Shown: positions 40,884 through 48,832 of the stretch, piece by piece
Numbering within the stretch: position 1 is the stretch's first letter
Layout of the letters: every line of letters begins with the position of its first letter
Source: a virus
DNA length: 64,000 bases
Virus record (IMG/VR): IMGVR_UViG_3300023179_000009
Span: 248,001-312,000 of that record
Direction: 5' to 3' (one strand)
The notes under the pieces: generated by a model
The model's database searches: none
The model's input: the letters and a program-made list of their open reading frames with translations, nothing else
What the model was told of the DNA's origin: nothing
Program-made: the position numbers and the translations under genes

Positions 40884-41288
40884 ATGATTAAAGTAAGATT
40901 TAATTTGGGTAAAGGTAAAAATTACAAAAAATGGCAAGTAAAACGAGGAACAAAAGTAGAATATTTTGATCCCGATGTTTGTCAATTGAAAATGTTTGAT
41001 TGCAAACTGAGGAATCAACCGAAAACAGCAACAAAAATTTTTCAAGGAAGAAATAAAACAGTTTGTGCTTGGATTGATTGTTCAACCATCGAAATTAGCA
41101 AAACAACAGAGGAAGTTGAAAATAATTCTAGAATTCACTATAATCCTAAAGTAGCCCCTTTTTGGCAAAATGAGCAAGGTTTAAATGTTGATAATGCTCA
41201 TTTTGATTTTTTAATTAGTAGGGGTCGAGTTATTTTTGTTAAGGATTCTTATGAAAATTACATATCGAACACTTGCGCAATTAATTGA
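40884..41288 (+). CDS. Uncharacterised protein
   Basis: 134 residues. The start VRFNLGKGKNYKKWQVKRGT suggests a basic beta-hairpin; the C-terminus (HFDFLISRGRVIFVKDSY) is hydrophobic. No family recognised. It overlaps the following gene's start by 38 bp. Confidence 0.55.
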   Translation: MIKVRFNLGKGKNYKKWQVKRGTKVEYFDPDVCQLKMFDCKLRNQPKTATKIFQGRNKTVCAWIDCSTIEISKTTEEVENNSRIHYNPKVAPFWQNEQGLNVDNAHFDFLISRGRVIFVKDSYENYISNTCAIN

Positions 41289-41508
41289 AAGACTTAGCGA
41301 AGAACAAAAAGACAAAGAAGTTAGTGTTGATATTTGGGATGGTGCCTCTCTAGAAACTTACGGTGCAGAGTTTCGTATAGTCAATGACAAACATGACTTT
41401 TTAGAACACAACCATCCCGTTTTATGTGTTAATCAAGTTGATGATTTGGGCAAATTAATTAACGATGTAGATTGGATATCACGATCTATAGGGATAGTAA
41501 AGGAGTAA
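41251..41508 (+). CDS. Uncharacterised small acidic protein
   Basis: 85 residues from ATG 41251 (AAGGATTCTT upstream). LAQLIERLSEEQKDKEVSVD is followed by a short beta region. No family recognised. Confidence 0.55.
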   Translation: MKITYRTLAQLIERLSEEQKDKEVSVDIWDGASLETYGAEFRIVNDKHDFLEHNHPVLCVNQVDDLGKLINDVDWISRSIGIVKE

Positions 41509-41509
41509 A

Positions 41510-41926
41510 ATGAATATTTCAAATTTAGATATTGAAAATTTATATTATCATCTTGCTCACAATTTCAATTTTAGATGCGATCATAGAGTTGTTCAAGAGT
41601 TTGATTGGATTGTAAATAATTTAGAACCACATGGTACACCAATTTATTTTGATACACTACTAAATAAAATACAATTGCAACAAGCTGGTCAAAGTCCAAG
41701 TTTTGAACAACCTTCTAAGAGCCAATTAGTGGCAGGGTTGAAAAAACTTCTTAAGCACGATCTTGTTGAAATTAATGGCGAGATAAAACATATAAAACAC
41801 GTACCAAAAAAAATTCCAAAACACACAGAGGAAAAAATAAATAAAACAAATTTATTTGCAAAGAAAACAAAGAAAGCAACTTCGAGAAAAAGTGCTATCA
41901 AAAAAGGAGTTAAAAGAAAACAATGA
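41510..41926 (+). CDS. Uncharacterised protein, first of a tandem pair
   Basis: 138 residues. VQEFDWIVNNLE ... PIYFDTLLNKIQL and PSKSQLVAGLKKLLKHDLVE align with the next gene, indicating tandem duplication. The order resembles a winged helix that senses or binds DNA. The last 40 residues are Lys/Arg-rich. AAAGGAG precedes the ATG, and the end overlaps its partner (ATGA). Confidence 0.6.
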   Translation: MNISNLDIENLYYHLAHNFNFRCDHRVVQEFDWIVNNLEPHGTPIYFDTLLNKIQLQQAGQSPSFEQPSKSQLVAGLKKLLKHDLVEINGEIKHIKHVPKKIPKHTEEKINKTNLFAKKTKKATSRKSAIKKGVKRKQ

Positions 41927-42198
41927 GTGAAATAGAGAAAGGTTGTTATTCGCTACATCCAGAGTTTAATCCAGCACACCGCACTGTGAAAATTTACAAT
42001 TGGATAGTTAATCAAATCAAGGAAGAATCCCATCCTGTTTGTTTTCAAACAATCTTTTCTAAAATTCAACATGACTTTACAAGCAACATAAAAAACATAA
42101 ACAACATAAACAAGGACGAACCTCCTTCAAAAGAGCAAACTATAGAGGGCTTAAAAAGTTTGCTGGCCGAGCGATTGATCGTATCTAATACTAACTAG
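41923..42198 (+). CDS. Uncharacterised protein, second of a tandem pair
   Basis: 91 residues: VKIYNWIVNQIKEESHPVCF and PSKEQTIEGLKSLLAERLIV match the preceding gene. It lacks that gene's basic tail. Its TAG stop forms the end of copy 8 of the repeated element. Confidence 0.6.
   Translation: MSEIEKGCYSLHPEFNPAHRTVKIYNWIVNQIKEESHPVCFQTIFSKIQHDFTSNIKNINNINKDEPPSKEQTIEGLKSLLAERLIVSNTN
42186..42198 (+). promoter_or_regulatory. TGATACCAACTAG element, copy 8 (TAATACTAACTAG)
   Basis: It lies within the last codons of the preceding gene, and its final TAG is that gene's stop. Next ATG 19 nt on. Confidence 0.6.
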
Positions 42199-42217
42199 AC
42201 AACCGCAGGGCGTTTAA

Positions 42218-42430
42218 ATGTCTTTTACTTGGGGTGAAGTTAGCAAGTGGGCAAAAGACCACGGCTACAAAATTAGCCGCAAAGAACAAAAGTTTTATTG
42301 GACAAACACCACCACAGAAGATTCTGGAGAGTGTTATTCGTTAGAAGATTTAACCAAATCAGTCTTTAACAAAATAACAAATGATAAGTGGGTTGATCAC
42401 CAAAAAAACTATGAAAAAAAGCAAAAATAA
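42218..42430 (+). CDS. Uncharacterised small protein
   Basis: 70 residues, basic, with WGEVSKWAKDHGYKISRKEQ at the N-terminus. GCAGGGCG precedes the ATG. It overlaps the acetyltransferase start. No family recognised. Confidence 0.5.
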   Translation: MSFTWGEVSKWAKDHGYKISRKEQKFYWTNTTTEDSGECYSLEDLTKSVFNKITNDKWVDHQKNYEKKQK

Positions 42431-42926
42431 TTGTGGTCCTATTTTAAGTTTTGTTGAAATTGCTCAAAAGCAAGGTTGGAAATATATACCTTGTGTCGTT
42501 GTTGCGGATGATGGCAGAAGAAAAGTTAACCCCGAAGCCGTTCATTTAAATAACGGAACATACGCAACAATTGTTAGCCCCGATGGTCTTGTGCAATTTG
42601 CTTTAGACCACACAATTGTTTACTACCATAATGGGAATGTATGGAGGGGTGACCCCACCGATATTAGAAATGATTTAATTATTATTGCAGCAGTAGTTGT
42701 TGATAAAAATTTTCGAAGAAAAGGTTATGGTACGAAAGCCATAAAAAACTTTCTTGAAATTGCCAATGTTCTAAACATGAAGGTTATGTTGGAAGCCTGT
42801 CCGATACATCAATTTTCTCTCAAATCAAAAAACATTACCCAAAAAAAGTTGATACAATGGTACAAAAAACTAGGATTTGTTTCGGCCTATCCAAATCAAG
42901 GCGATCAAATACTTTGTTATCCGTAG
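42411..42926 (+). CDS. GNAT-family acetyltransferase
   Basis: 171 residues. IIAAVVVDKNFRRKGYGTKA is the acetyl-CoA pyrophosphate loop (R-R-K-G-Y-G), and LIQWYKKLGFVSAYP is the final GNAT strand. Transfers acetyl from acetyl-CoA to an unknown amine. The start is uncertain (42381 or 42411, neither with a strong ribosome site). Confidence 0.75.
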   Translation: MKKSKNNCGPILSFVEIAQKQGWKYIPCVVVADDGRRKVNPEAVHLNNGTYATIVSPDGLVQFALDHTIVYYHNGNVWRGDPTDIRNDLIIIAAVVVDKNFRRKGYGTKAIKNFLEIANVLNMKVMLEACPIHQFSLKSKNITQKKLIQWYKKLGFVSAYPNQGDQILCYP

Positions 42927-42934
42927 CCCTTATC

Positions 42935-42947
42935 AGATACCAACTAG
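42935..42947 (+). promoter_or_regulatory. TGATACCAACTAG element, copy 9 (AGATACCAACTAG)
   Basis: One mismatch; 8 nt after a stop and 31 nt before the ATG at 42979. Confidence 0.65.
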
Positions 42948-42978
42948 AAAATCCTTCCTCTATATCTCGGAGAAAAAA

Positions 42979-43176
42979 ATGAATTACGATATCCTTTACG
43001 TTGCCGATGGTGAAATTTTTAAGGTCGGTCCCTTTTTATCTGAGGCCGAGGCTTTGGAATACATTCGCAACAACAATGGCGAATCTGGTGAGTTTGATAT
43101 AGATAATCAACACATCTATATTATTGACTCACAACTTAGAATGAATGAAATTTTTTCAAGCGACATTGAGGATTGA
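42979..43176 (+). CDS. Uncharacterised small acidic protein
   Basis: 65 residues from ATG 42979 (CGGAGAAAAA upstream). YVADGEIFKVGPFLSEAEAL looks like a compact alpha-beta protein. Followed by the next ATG after 1 bp. Confidence 0.55.
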   Translation: MNYDILYVADGEIFKVGPFLSEAEALEYIRNNNGESGEFDIDNQHIYIIDSQLRMNEIFSSDIED

Positions 43177-43177
43177 A

Positions 43178-43606
43178 ATGAGTAAAAAAACTATTAAGAG
43201 ACTTCACGAAGTTCAATCGGGAGAAGTTTTTGAATATGTTCATCCTCTTGTACCGGGCACAGGAGGAAAGTACGTTCGTGTTTTTGGCACAAAGTACAAT
43301 GTACTCTGTTTGAATAGTTTTCAAATTGGCATGAGTGACTTAAACGAAGAGGTCAGGGTAATAGGCAAAATTAATTACAATCTTTTTGAAGAAAGGGTTA
43401 ATTCAAGATTCGATGAATTGTTTGCTGCCGCCGTTGCTGGTTTGGTAGAATTTTACGAAGAACTTGAAGATGCGAGTATTGTTTTAGAAATCAAACAAAG
43501 AATTGAAGATATTGATACGGGGAATGATCAAAAAGATTATGTGTCTATTAAAAATTTAGTTGAGAATCAAGTTCAAAATTGGATTGTTGACAAGCGATTT
43601 ATTTGA
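43178..43606 (+). CDS. Uncharacterised protein
   Basis: 142 residues from ATG 43178 (GAGG 5 nt upstream). A beta-like N-terminus (VQSGEVFEYVHPLVPGTGGK) leads into a helical acidic C-terminus. No family recognised. Confidence 0.55.
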   Translation: MSKKTIKRLHEVQSGEVFEYVHPLVPGTGGKYVRVFGTKYNVLCLNSFQIGMSDLNEEVRVIGKINYNLFEERVNSRFDELFAAAVAGLVEFYEELEDASIVLEIKQRIEDIDTGNDQKDYVSIKNLVENQVQNWIVDKRFI

Positions 43607-43625
43607 AATTTACAAGAAAACCAAT

Positions 43626-43862
43626 ATGAAAAAGTATCAAGTAACTTTAGTTAGACGGGTGGGAAAAGTAGTAAGCACTTTTACTATGGATGTATCGGCA
43701 AGTAACCGCAGAAGTGCCGCTTTGGGGGCCGAGAGTTCGGCAAACAAATTTGACCCAGGCGATGATCAAAAAAAATTGACAGGCAGAGGTTGGAAAACTC
43801 AAAAGGTGGTGTCTTCAAGTGATACCAACTATGAATCGCAAGGAGAAAAGCATGACGATTAA
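43626..43862 (+). CDS. Uncharacterised small basic protein
   Basis: 78 residues starting MKKYQVTLVRRVGKVVSTFT, which may bind nucleic acid. Copy 10 of the repeated element lies inside its last codons (encoding SDTNYES), and it overlaps the next gene by 11 bp. Confidence 0.5.
   Translation: MKKYQVTLVRRVGKVVSTFTMDVSASNRRSAALGAESSANKFDPGDDQKKLTGRGWKTQKVVSSSDTNYESQGEKHDD
43820..43832 (+). promoter_or_regulatory. TGATACCAACTAG element, copy 10 (TGATACCAACTAT)
   Basis: One mismatch; 19 nt before ATG 43852 and, unusually, inside the coding end of the preceding gene. Confidence 0.6.
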
Positions 43863-44085
43863 AATGGTTGTTGCAGCAAGCGGCTTTGACGGACCAGATC
43901 TTTATTTTTGCAAAGTCGAATGCACCGAAGAACAATACGAGAATGGCGATCATTACGATTGCGCAAAAGAGGCTGCGGCAGAATCTGGTTACGAAGAGCC
44001 AATGGTGGCATTTGATGAAAATGATTCTCCTAAGCCTTTGTTTGATTTGTTTGCTTGGGACTCCGCATCGACTTTCAAGGTTTGA
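43852..44085 (+). CDS. Uncharacterised small acidic protein
   Basis: 77 residues; AAGGAGAAAAGC precedes the ATG at 43852. KVECTEEQYENGDHYDCAKE and an acidic C-terminus. No family recognised. Confidence 0.55.
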   Translation: MTIKMVVAASGFDGPDLYFCKVECTEEQYENGDHYDCAKEAAAESGYEEPMVAFDENDSPKPLFDLFAWDSASTFKV

Positions 44086-44087
44086 TT

Positions 44088-44183
44088 GTGTCTGTTGGTT
44101 ATCCCGATGTTTTGCCGTGGTTTGATAACGAATCAGACTTGTACGATGAGTTACCAACCGAAGATGTTGCTTATGATGAATGA
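44088..44183 (+). CDS. Possible very small acidic protein (GTG start)
   Basis: 31 codons from GTG with CAAGG 7 nt upstream, packed 2 nt after one stop and 9 nt before the next ATG. VSVGYPDVLPWFDNESDLYD is acidic. Kept because it fills the gap exactly and has a ribosome site. Confidence 0.4.
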   Translation: MSVGYPDVLPWFDNESDLYDELPTEDVAYDE

Positions 44184-44192
44184 AAGGTTTTT

Positions 44193-44510
44193 ATGATTCG
44201 TGCCGAAGTTCATAGTGATGATTATGTTCGTCAAGTTAAATTTGACGCTACTAAATGGTTTGAATCCGCCTCTGATCAAGAAATAATTAATTTGATTAAT
44301 TGTGACTTTGGCGGCGATTACCCTGCTGATCGTGTTGCCGAAAATCTTTCCGTGTTTAATCAGGAACTAAGCGATTTTTTCTCTTATTTTGATGATAAGC
44401 CGGTGATGCTAAACGGAGATATTGTTGGTTTTGAGTGCCATGTTAACCAAAGCGATGCCGAGAATTGGATTAAAAACAATCGTTCAAATTTGAAAGAATT
44501 TTTGAAATGA
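44193..44510 (+). CDS. Uncharacterised protein
   Basis: 105 residues, acidic; AAAGG precedes the ATG. Includes FDATKWFESASDQEIINLI and WIKNNRSNLKEFLK. It overlaps the DNA ligase start (ATGA), so the two are coupled. Confidence 0.55.
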   Translation: MIRAEVHSDDYVRQVKFDATKWFESASDQEIINLINCDFGGDYPADRVAENLSVFNQELSDFFSYFDDKPVMLNGDIVGFECHVNQSDAENWIKNNRSNLKEFLK

Positions 44511-45811
44511 AAACACATCATTTTGATTATGTAGAAAAAATGGTTCGTGATCTTCGTGCTACAAGTGGCACGTTAGAGAAAGAAAGCATCATTGGCGAGT
44601 ATTGCAATCGCAACACTGCGGCTGCTGTTTTTGCTAAAAATATTTTGCTATATGTTTACCATCCAATGTGGCAATATAATGTAACAAGTGATAATTTAAA
44701 GAAGAAACATCAACTTTCAGGTAGAGACTTTGGTGACATTTTCTTTTTGCTAAACGCACTGAAAGATCGTCAAGTTACAGGTCATGATGCTATTGGTGCC
44801 GTGAATACTTTTGTGAACAATCACGCAGAGTATAAGGAACTCATTCATTGCATCATTGACAAAGATCTTAAAACTCGGGCAGGCGACAAAATAATTAACA
44901 AGGCCATCCCAGATTGGATTCCGGAATTTAGTGTTGCTTTGGCCGAAAAATACGAGCCTGATTTGGTTGATTGGGAAGAAGGTTGGTATGTTAGCCGCAA
45001 ACTGGACGGTTGTAGATGTATTGCTATTATTGACGATCACAGTAACGCTATTTTCTATTCCCGTGCGGGAAAAACATTTGATACTCTTGATCGTGTTGCT
45101 AGTGGCATTAAGAGTCTTGGCATTAAGAATGTAGTATTTGATGGAGAGTTGTGTCTTATTGACAAGAATGGCAACGAAGACTTTCAAGGCGTGATGAAAG
45201 AACTTCGTAAGAAAAATCACATTATTGCTAATCCTTCATATAAAATTTTTGATATGATTAGTCATGAAGAATTTTATTCGAAAAAAGGCGACTCTCAAAA
45301 GTCTTATTCGCATCGGTACAAAAACTTGAGAACTATTATTCAAAACAATACTTATTTAAGTGTGTTGGAACAAGAAAAAATTAAAAGTGATGATCATTTT
45401 ATAGAGTGGGCAACAAGATCGAGTCAAAATCAATGGGAAGGCTTGATACTTCGTGCTGACACACCTTATAAGGGCAAGAGAAGTAAAGATCTTTTAAAAT
45501 ATAAAAGTTTTTGTGATGATGAGTATGTTGTTTTAGATGTTGAAAACGGTCCTTTCCGTTATGTGAAAAATGGAAAGGAGGTCGAAGAAAAAATGTTAAG
45601 TTGTGTCGTGATTGAACACAAAGGCCACAAAGTTCGGGTAGGAAGCGGTTTTACGATTGAACAACGTCAAGAATTTTTTAAACACCCCGATAGGTTGATA
45701 AACAAGCAAATCACTGTACAATATTTCTCGGAAAGCGAAAATCAACAAGGCGGATTGAGTCTTCGTTTTCCAACTTTCAAATATTTACACGGTGAAAAAC
45801 GGGAACTGTAA
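44507..45811 (+). CDS. ATP-dependent DNA ligase
   Basis: 434 residues. Adenylation motif I VSRKLDGCRCIAI has the active lysine near 165, motif III is VVFDGELCLID, motif IV is WEGLILRAD and motif V is LLKYKSF; an OB domain follows (VVLDVENGPF ... VRVGSGFT). The N-terminal 130 residues are helical. It seals nicks in duplex DNA during replication or repair and is full length for a phage enzyme. Confidence 0.93.
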   Translation: MKTHHFDYVEKMVRDLRATSGTLEKESIIGEYCNRNTAAAVFAKNILLYVYHPMWQYNVTSDNLKKKHQLSGRDFGDIFFLLNALKDRQVTGHDAIGAVNTFVNNHAEYKELIHCIIDKDLKTRAGDKIINKAIPDWIPEFSVALAEKYEPDLVDWEEGWYVSRKLDGCRCIAIIDDHSNAIFYSRAGKTFDTLDRVASGIKSLGIKNVVFDGELCLIDKNGNEDFQGVMKELRKKNHIIANPSYKIFDMISHEEFYSKKGDSQKSYSHRYKNLRTIIQNNTYLSVLEQEKIKSDDHFIEWATRSSQNQWEGLILRADTPYKGKRSKDLLKYKSFCDDEYVVLDVENGPFRYVKNGKEVEEKMLSCVVIEHKGHKVRVGSGFTIEQRQEFFKHPDRLINKQITVQYFSESENQQGGLSLRFPTFKYLHGEKREL

Positions 45812-46207
45812 ATGCAGGATTACTGGAATGATCTTGAGTCAAGAGCGGCAATAAATTTGATTTGTGCTTTAGATGCTGAGATAGTAGCCAAGCAACAAAC
45901 TCTTTTGATGTGCTGCGACAAAGATTTTCCAGAAATTTTTAGGCAAAAAATTTGGGATTCGATTAACAATCTTTCTTTGGAAACTGGCTCAGGTCGCATA
46001 CAACAGAATGTTGATTTCTACAAAAAAACAAAGAGAAGTTTGTTGTTAGATTCTCTTAAAACAATTTGGCAAGAGATTGCAAGCAAAAATTATCCAACAC
46101 GATTTGGTATGCTACTAGCAGATCCTGCTAGTAATTTATCTGCTAGAGATTCGTACAACAAAGAGATGGAAGAATTTGATCTTAAAGAACGTGGCGAAAC
46201 CAAGTAG
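45812..46207 (+). CDS. Uncharacterised helical protein
   Basis: 131 residues, helical, with cysteines at LLMCCDKDF. It starts directly after the ligase stop and is probably translated by coupling. No family recognised. Confidence 0.55.
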   Translation: MQDYWNDLESRAAINLICALDAEIVAKQQTLLMCCDKDFPEIFRQKIWDSINNLSLETGSGRIQQNVDFYKKTKRSLLLDSLKTIWQEIASKNYPTRFGMLLADPASNLSARDSYNKEMEEFDLKERGETK

Positions 46208-46208
46208 T

Positions 46209-46221
46209 TGATACCAACTAG
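46209..46221 (+). promoter_or_regulatory. TGATACCAACTAG element, copy 11
   Basis: Exact consensus, 1 nt after a stop and only 10 nt before the ATG at 46232, the shortest downstream spacing seen. Confidence 0.7.
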
Positions 46222-46231
46222 TGGGAAAGTT

Positions 46232-46423
46232 ATGATTTTTTTATTTTTGTTTTTCATTGTAATTATTGCGTTTGCAAATCAAATTGCCCAATATTACCGG
46301 TATAATCTGTTTCTCTACAGAAAAGAAATAGAACAACGAGAACACGCAGAATTCCAACTACAAATGCAACGTGAACGTGCCATTCAACAATTAAACCGAA
46401 TTCGAAAATATTACGAGAACTAA
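46232..46423 (+). CDS. Small single-pass membrane protein
   Basis: 63 residues from ATG 46232. One N-terminal membrane segment (MIFLFLFFIVIIAFANQIA) is followed by a charged Gln/Arg helix likely in the cytoplasm (EIEQREHAEFQLQMQRERAI). It has the look of a spanin or scaffold component, but nothing proves it. GGGAAAG precedes the ATG. 1 bp before tilS. Confidence 0.55.
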   Translation: MIFLFLFFIVIIAFANQIAQYYRYNLFLYRKEIEQREHAEFQLQMQRERAIQQLNRIRKYYEN

Positions 46424-46424
46424 T

Positions 46425-47066
46425 ATGATCAGAGTTGCTAAATTTTTGTTGAGCAAAAAGCAGCAATATCATATTGCTGTAAGTATGGGCACGGATAGTG
46501 TTGCTGCTTTGTTTTGGTTAAAGTCTAAAGGTTATTCTATTATTCCTTTGCATTTTAATCATAACTTGCGGGCGCAAAACGGCACAATGCACGAAAGATT
46601 TCTTGAACTTTGCAAAGACTTGAATCTTGAGTGTAAAAGTGATATTGGTATCGGTTTGAAAACCGAGAACGAATGCCGACAGGCAAGATTAGATTTTTAT
46701 TCAAGAGTAGCCAAAGGCGGAACTATTGTAACGGCTCATCATCTTAATGATTGGGTTGAAAGTTATTTGTTAAACTGTCTGCGTGGTCACCCAAATCATC
46801 AGCCGATAAGTTTTCAGAGCGAATTTACTGATTTTAAAATTATTCATCCTTTTTTGTTAACTAGAAAGCAAGATTTTAAACAATATCTTGAGCGGAATGG
46901 ATGGATGAAGTATGTTGTTGAAGATTCTTCAAATACTGTTGTGAAAGGCAGTAGGAGAAACTGGATTAGAAACACAATTATTCCACAAATGCAAACGCAA
47001 AAATTGTCTTTAGAAAAATTTGCAAAAAAGAAAATCGAAAAGATGATTGTTAAGATCGGGGATTGA
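46425..47066 (+). CDS. tilS: tRNA(Ile)-lysidine synthase-like protein (TilS N-terminal domain)
   Basis: 213 residues, about the length of the TilS catalytic domain only. The ATP-pyrophosphatase P-loop is AVSMGTDSVAAL (usual form SGGxDS). HFNHNLR, VTAHHLNDWVESYLLNCLRG and VVEDSSNTVVKGSRRNWIRN are the hallmark TilS blocks. TilS converts C34 of tRNA-Ile(CAU) to lysidine so that it reads AUA. A CAU tRNA lies 285 bp downstream, strongly suggesting the pair works together. The C-terminal tRNA-binding domains of long TilS proteins are absent. Confidence 0.85.
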   Translation: MIRVAKFLLSKKQQYHIAVSMGTDSVAALFWLKSKGYSIIPLHFNHNLRAQNGTMHERFLELCKDLNLECKSDIGIGLKTENECRQARLDFYSRVAKGGTIVTAHHLNDWVESYLLNCLRGHPNHQPISFQSEFTDFKIIHPFLLTRKQDFKQYLERNGWMKYVVEDSSNTVVKGSRRNWIRNTIIPQMQTQKLSLEKFAKKKIEKMIVKIGD

Positions 47067-47090
47067 CTTTTCTTTTTTTTTACGTAGAAT
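47063..47090 (+). promoter_or_regulatory. Promoter before the small membrane gene and tRNA
   Basis: TTGACT, 16 bp, TAGAAT; it overlaps the tilS stop and lies 39 nt before ATG 47130. Could transcribe the 47130 gene and the tRNA. Confidence 0.5.
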
Positions 47091-47129
47091 AGCACTGGTG
47101 TTCGTTTACTTTTTTAAGAAAGAAATAAG

Positions 47130-47306
47130 ATGGACGAGAAAATGGTTGGCAAGGTTTGTTTTTATCTTGGCTTTGTTTCGATTGCCGCAAGCATCGCTAT
47201 TTGGTTTTTGAGCAAAGAACCTGACGCTGCTCACGGTGAACGATTTGGTATCTTTGTTGGGCTTTGGGCTCCAACATTTTTTGCTTTAGCAAATCGTTGG
47301 AAGTGA
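47130..47306 (+). CDS. Small membrane protein, paralogue of 48371
   Basis: 58 residues, two membrane segments. The C-terminal GIFVGLWAPTFFALANRW resembles GIFVGIWVPSILCLGRYF in the gene at 48371, so the two are related. It lies between tilS and the tRNA. Function unknown. Confidence 0.55.
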   Translation: MDEKMVGKVCFYLGFVSIAASIAIWFLSKEPDAAHGERFGIFVGLWAPTFFALANRWK

Positions 47307-47350
47307 AAATAGAATAAAAAGTAAGGAAACAAGAAAGCAAAGACAAAATT

Positions 47351-47425
47351 CCGAGAGTAGCTCAATTGGTCAGAAGCGCCGCTCTCATAAAGCGGATGTT
47401 GTGGGTTCAAGTCCCACCTCTCGGA
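47351..47425 (+). tRNA. tRNA with CAU anticodon (Ile2 or Met)
   Basis: Acceptor CCGAGAG/CTCTCGG, anticodon arm CCGCT-CTCATAA-AGCGG giving CAT, T-arm GTGGG-TTCAAGT-CCCAC, discriminator A, no encoded CCA. CAU can be Met or, after lysidine modification, Ile; the nearby TilS favours tRNA-Ile2. The HNH endonuclease gene on the opposite strand ends 2 bp after its 3' end. Confidence 0.92.
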
Positions 47426-47426
47426 T

Positions 47427-47972
47427 TCAACTATCAAGTCTAATAGCCCAATGTTCTTCTCTATGGCAATTTGCACATAGCAGATCGCATTTATCTAATT
47501 CTTTTTTTATTCTATCGCTTAATTTACGACAGCCATATTTTTTGCACAAAGAAAAATCTTTTTCTTTTGGATTTCTATGGTGAAAATCTAAAGCGGCTTG
47601 ACATTTAGCGTATCCGCATCTTTGGCATTTTCCGCCTTTATACTGAATACAATCTAATTTGAGTTTTCTACCCCTTTCTACAGTTTGATCTTTTACGCAT
47701 TTTTTGCAGTGACCAGAATAATTATCTCCTCTTCTTTCATAAAATTCAATGAATTTTTTGTATGTATTACAGTGAGGGCAGTATCGTGTTTCTCCTATGA
47801 TCTTTATTCTGTTGCTGTAGTCATGTCCGTCCTTAAAACTTTTAAAATTAGGTTTCAATCCATACTTCTTCATCCAATAGCGAATTGAACTAAAGCACTT
47901 GTGGCTCTCAGCAGATATTTGTCTAATTGTCAGGTTCCTATCAAGATAATCTTTTAATTCTTCATATTTCAT
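47427..47972 (-). CDS. HNH homing endonuclease abutting a tRNA
   Basis: 181 residues. An N-terminal HTH (LTIRQISAESHKCFSSIRYW) is followed by a zinc-binding CPHCNTY...CKKC pair and an HNH core with CQRCGYAKC, AALDFHHRNPKEKDFS and LLCANCHREEH. A close paralogue lies at 61657-62202, and both are minus strand with their stop at the 3' end of a tRNA gene. They probably nick or cut intron-less alleles at tRNA loci. Confidence 0.88.
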   Translation of the reverse strand: MKYEELKDYLDRNLTIRQISAESHKCFSSIRYWMKKYGLKPNFKSFKDGHDYSNRIKIIGETRYCPHCNTYKKFIEFYERRGDNYSGHCKKCVKDQTVERGRKLKLDCIQYKGGKCQRCGYAKCQAALDFHHRNPKEKDFSLCKKYGCRKLSDRIKKELDKCDLLCANCHREEHWAIRLDS

Positions 47973-48054
47973 ACCTTAATGTAGTGTGGTCTAAACAAAA
48001 AATACTAACCAATTGAGTTATTGCATTTTCCCCCAATTCAAACAAAATAAATCT

Positions 48055-48285
48055 ATGCACTCTGAAATCAAAATATGCGAAGTAAAAAATAAAGAACATG
48101 AAGATAAGTTGTTAGAAGTCGCTAAATGGTTAGACGACACTACGTTTTCATGTACTTTTTCAATTATTGATGGCATCGCTCATTTCGATATAGACGCAGC
48201 AGATCCAGATTTTTGGGATCAAGATAGGTTTGAAAAATTTTCATCTCAAGAAGTTTTAAGTGCTTTGGCAAAATTTTTAGTTTGA
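48055..48285 (+). CDS. Uncharacterised small acidic protein
   Basis: 76 residues from ATG 48055; the ribosome site is weak. DIDAADPDFWDQDRFEKFSS near the C-terminus. Stands alone between the HNH gene and a weak hairpin. No family recognised. Confidence 0.5.
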   Translation: MHSEIKICEVKNKEHEDKLLEVAKWLDDTTFSCTFSIIDGIAHFDIDAADPDFWDQDRFEKFSSQEVLSALAKFLV

Positions 48286-48291
48286 AAAACA

Positions 48292-48323
48292 AAAACGACA
48301 CTTTACAATAAAAAAGTCGTTTT
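48292..48323 (+). terminator. Weak terminator-like hairpin
   Basis: AAAACGAC pairs with GTCGTTTT across a 16-nt loop. Followed by GTCGCC instead of a T-run, so efficiency is doubtful. Confidence 0.35.
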
Positions 48324-48341
48324 GTCGCCAACGCACACATT

Positions 48342-48354
48342 TGATACCAACTAG
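48342..48354 (+). promoter_or_regulatory. TGATACCAACTAG element, copy 12
   Basis: Exact consensus, 16 nt before ATG 48371 and 56 nt after the previous stop, beyond a hairpin. Confidence 0.7.
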
Positions 48355-48370
48355 ACGAAAGTAGAATCGG

Positions 48371-48523
48371 ATGCGTAGCAGATATTATTTTATTACTGGG
48401 GCTTTCCTCAGTTTTGTTTTAAGCGTTACTTTGTGGTTTGTTTTTGACAATCAACTACAAGGTATTTTTGTTGGAATTTGGGTTCCTAGCATTTTGTGCT
48501 TAGGAAGGTATTTTGATGAATAA
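48371..48523 (+). CDS. Small membrane protein, paralogue of 47130
   Basis: 50 residues with two hydrophobic segments; the C-terminal half resembles the 47130 product. It overlaps the next small gene by 8 bp. Function unknown. Confidence 0.5.
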   Translation: MRSRYYFITGAFLSFVLSVTLWFVFDNQLQGIFVGIWVPSILCLGRYFDE

Positions 48524-48629
48524 TTTTGTGTTATTCATTTGTGGATCAATAGTATCAACATTCGCAGGAATGGGTGTTTTGGTTTATATGGTGCATCTTG
48601 GGTATAAACAAAATAAGAAAAAGGATTAA
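48516..48629 (+). CDS. Very small single-pass membrane protein
   Basis: 37 residues: one membrane segment (VLFICGSIVSTFAGMGVLVY) and a Lys-rich tail. AGGAAGG is well placed before the ATG. Translation is probably coupled to 48371. Confidence 0.5.
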   Translation: MNNFVLFICGSIVSTFAGMGVLVYMVHLGYKQNKKKD

Positions 48630-48633
48630 ATAT

Positions 48634-48828
48634 ATGCCACAATTTAGAGTCGAAATTTGCAGAGTTGGCTACGGTTTTAACGAAGTTTTAGTTGATGCAG
48701 CCAATGAAAGTGAAGCGCAGTATAAGGCTTTAGAAGATGCCGGGAACTTGTTGTTCTCTGAAAAAAGCAGCGAATATAATGTGAATTTTTGTGTAGAGTT
48801 ACAAAAGAAACCAGCCCTCCAGGATTAA
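48634..48828 (+). CDS. Uncharacterised small protein
   Basis: 64 residues from ATG 48634 (AAGGA upstream). FRVEICRVGYGFNEVLVDAA with acidic helix; resembles small phage proteins of one beta sheet. No family recognised. Confidence 0.55.
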   Translation: MPQFRVEICRVGYGFNEVLVDAANESEAQYKALEDAGNLLFSEKSSEYNVNFCVELQKKPALQD

Positions 48829-48832
48829 AACA

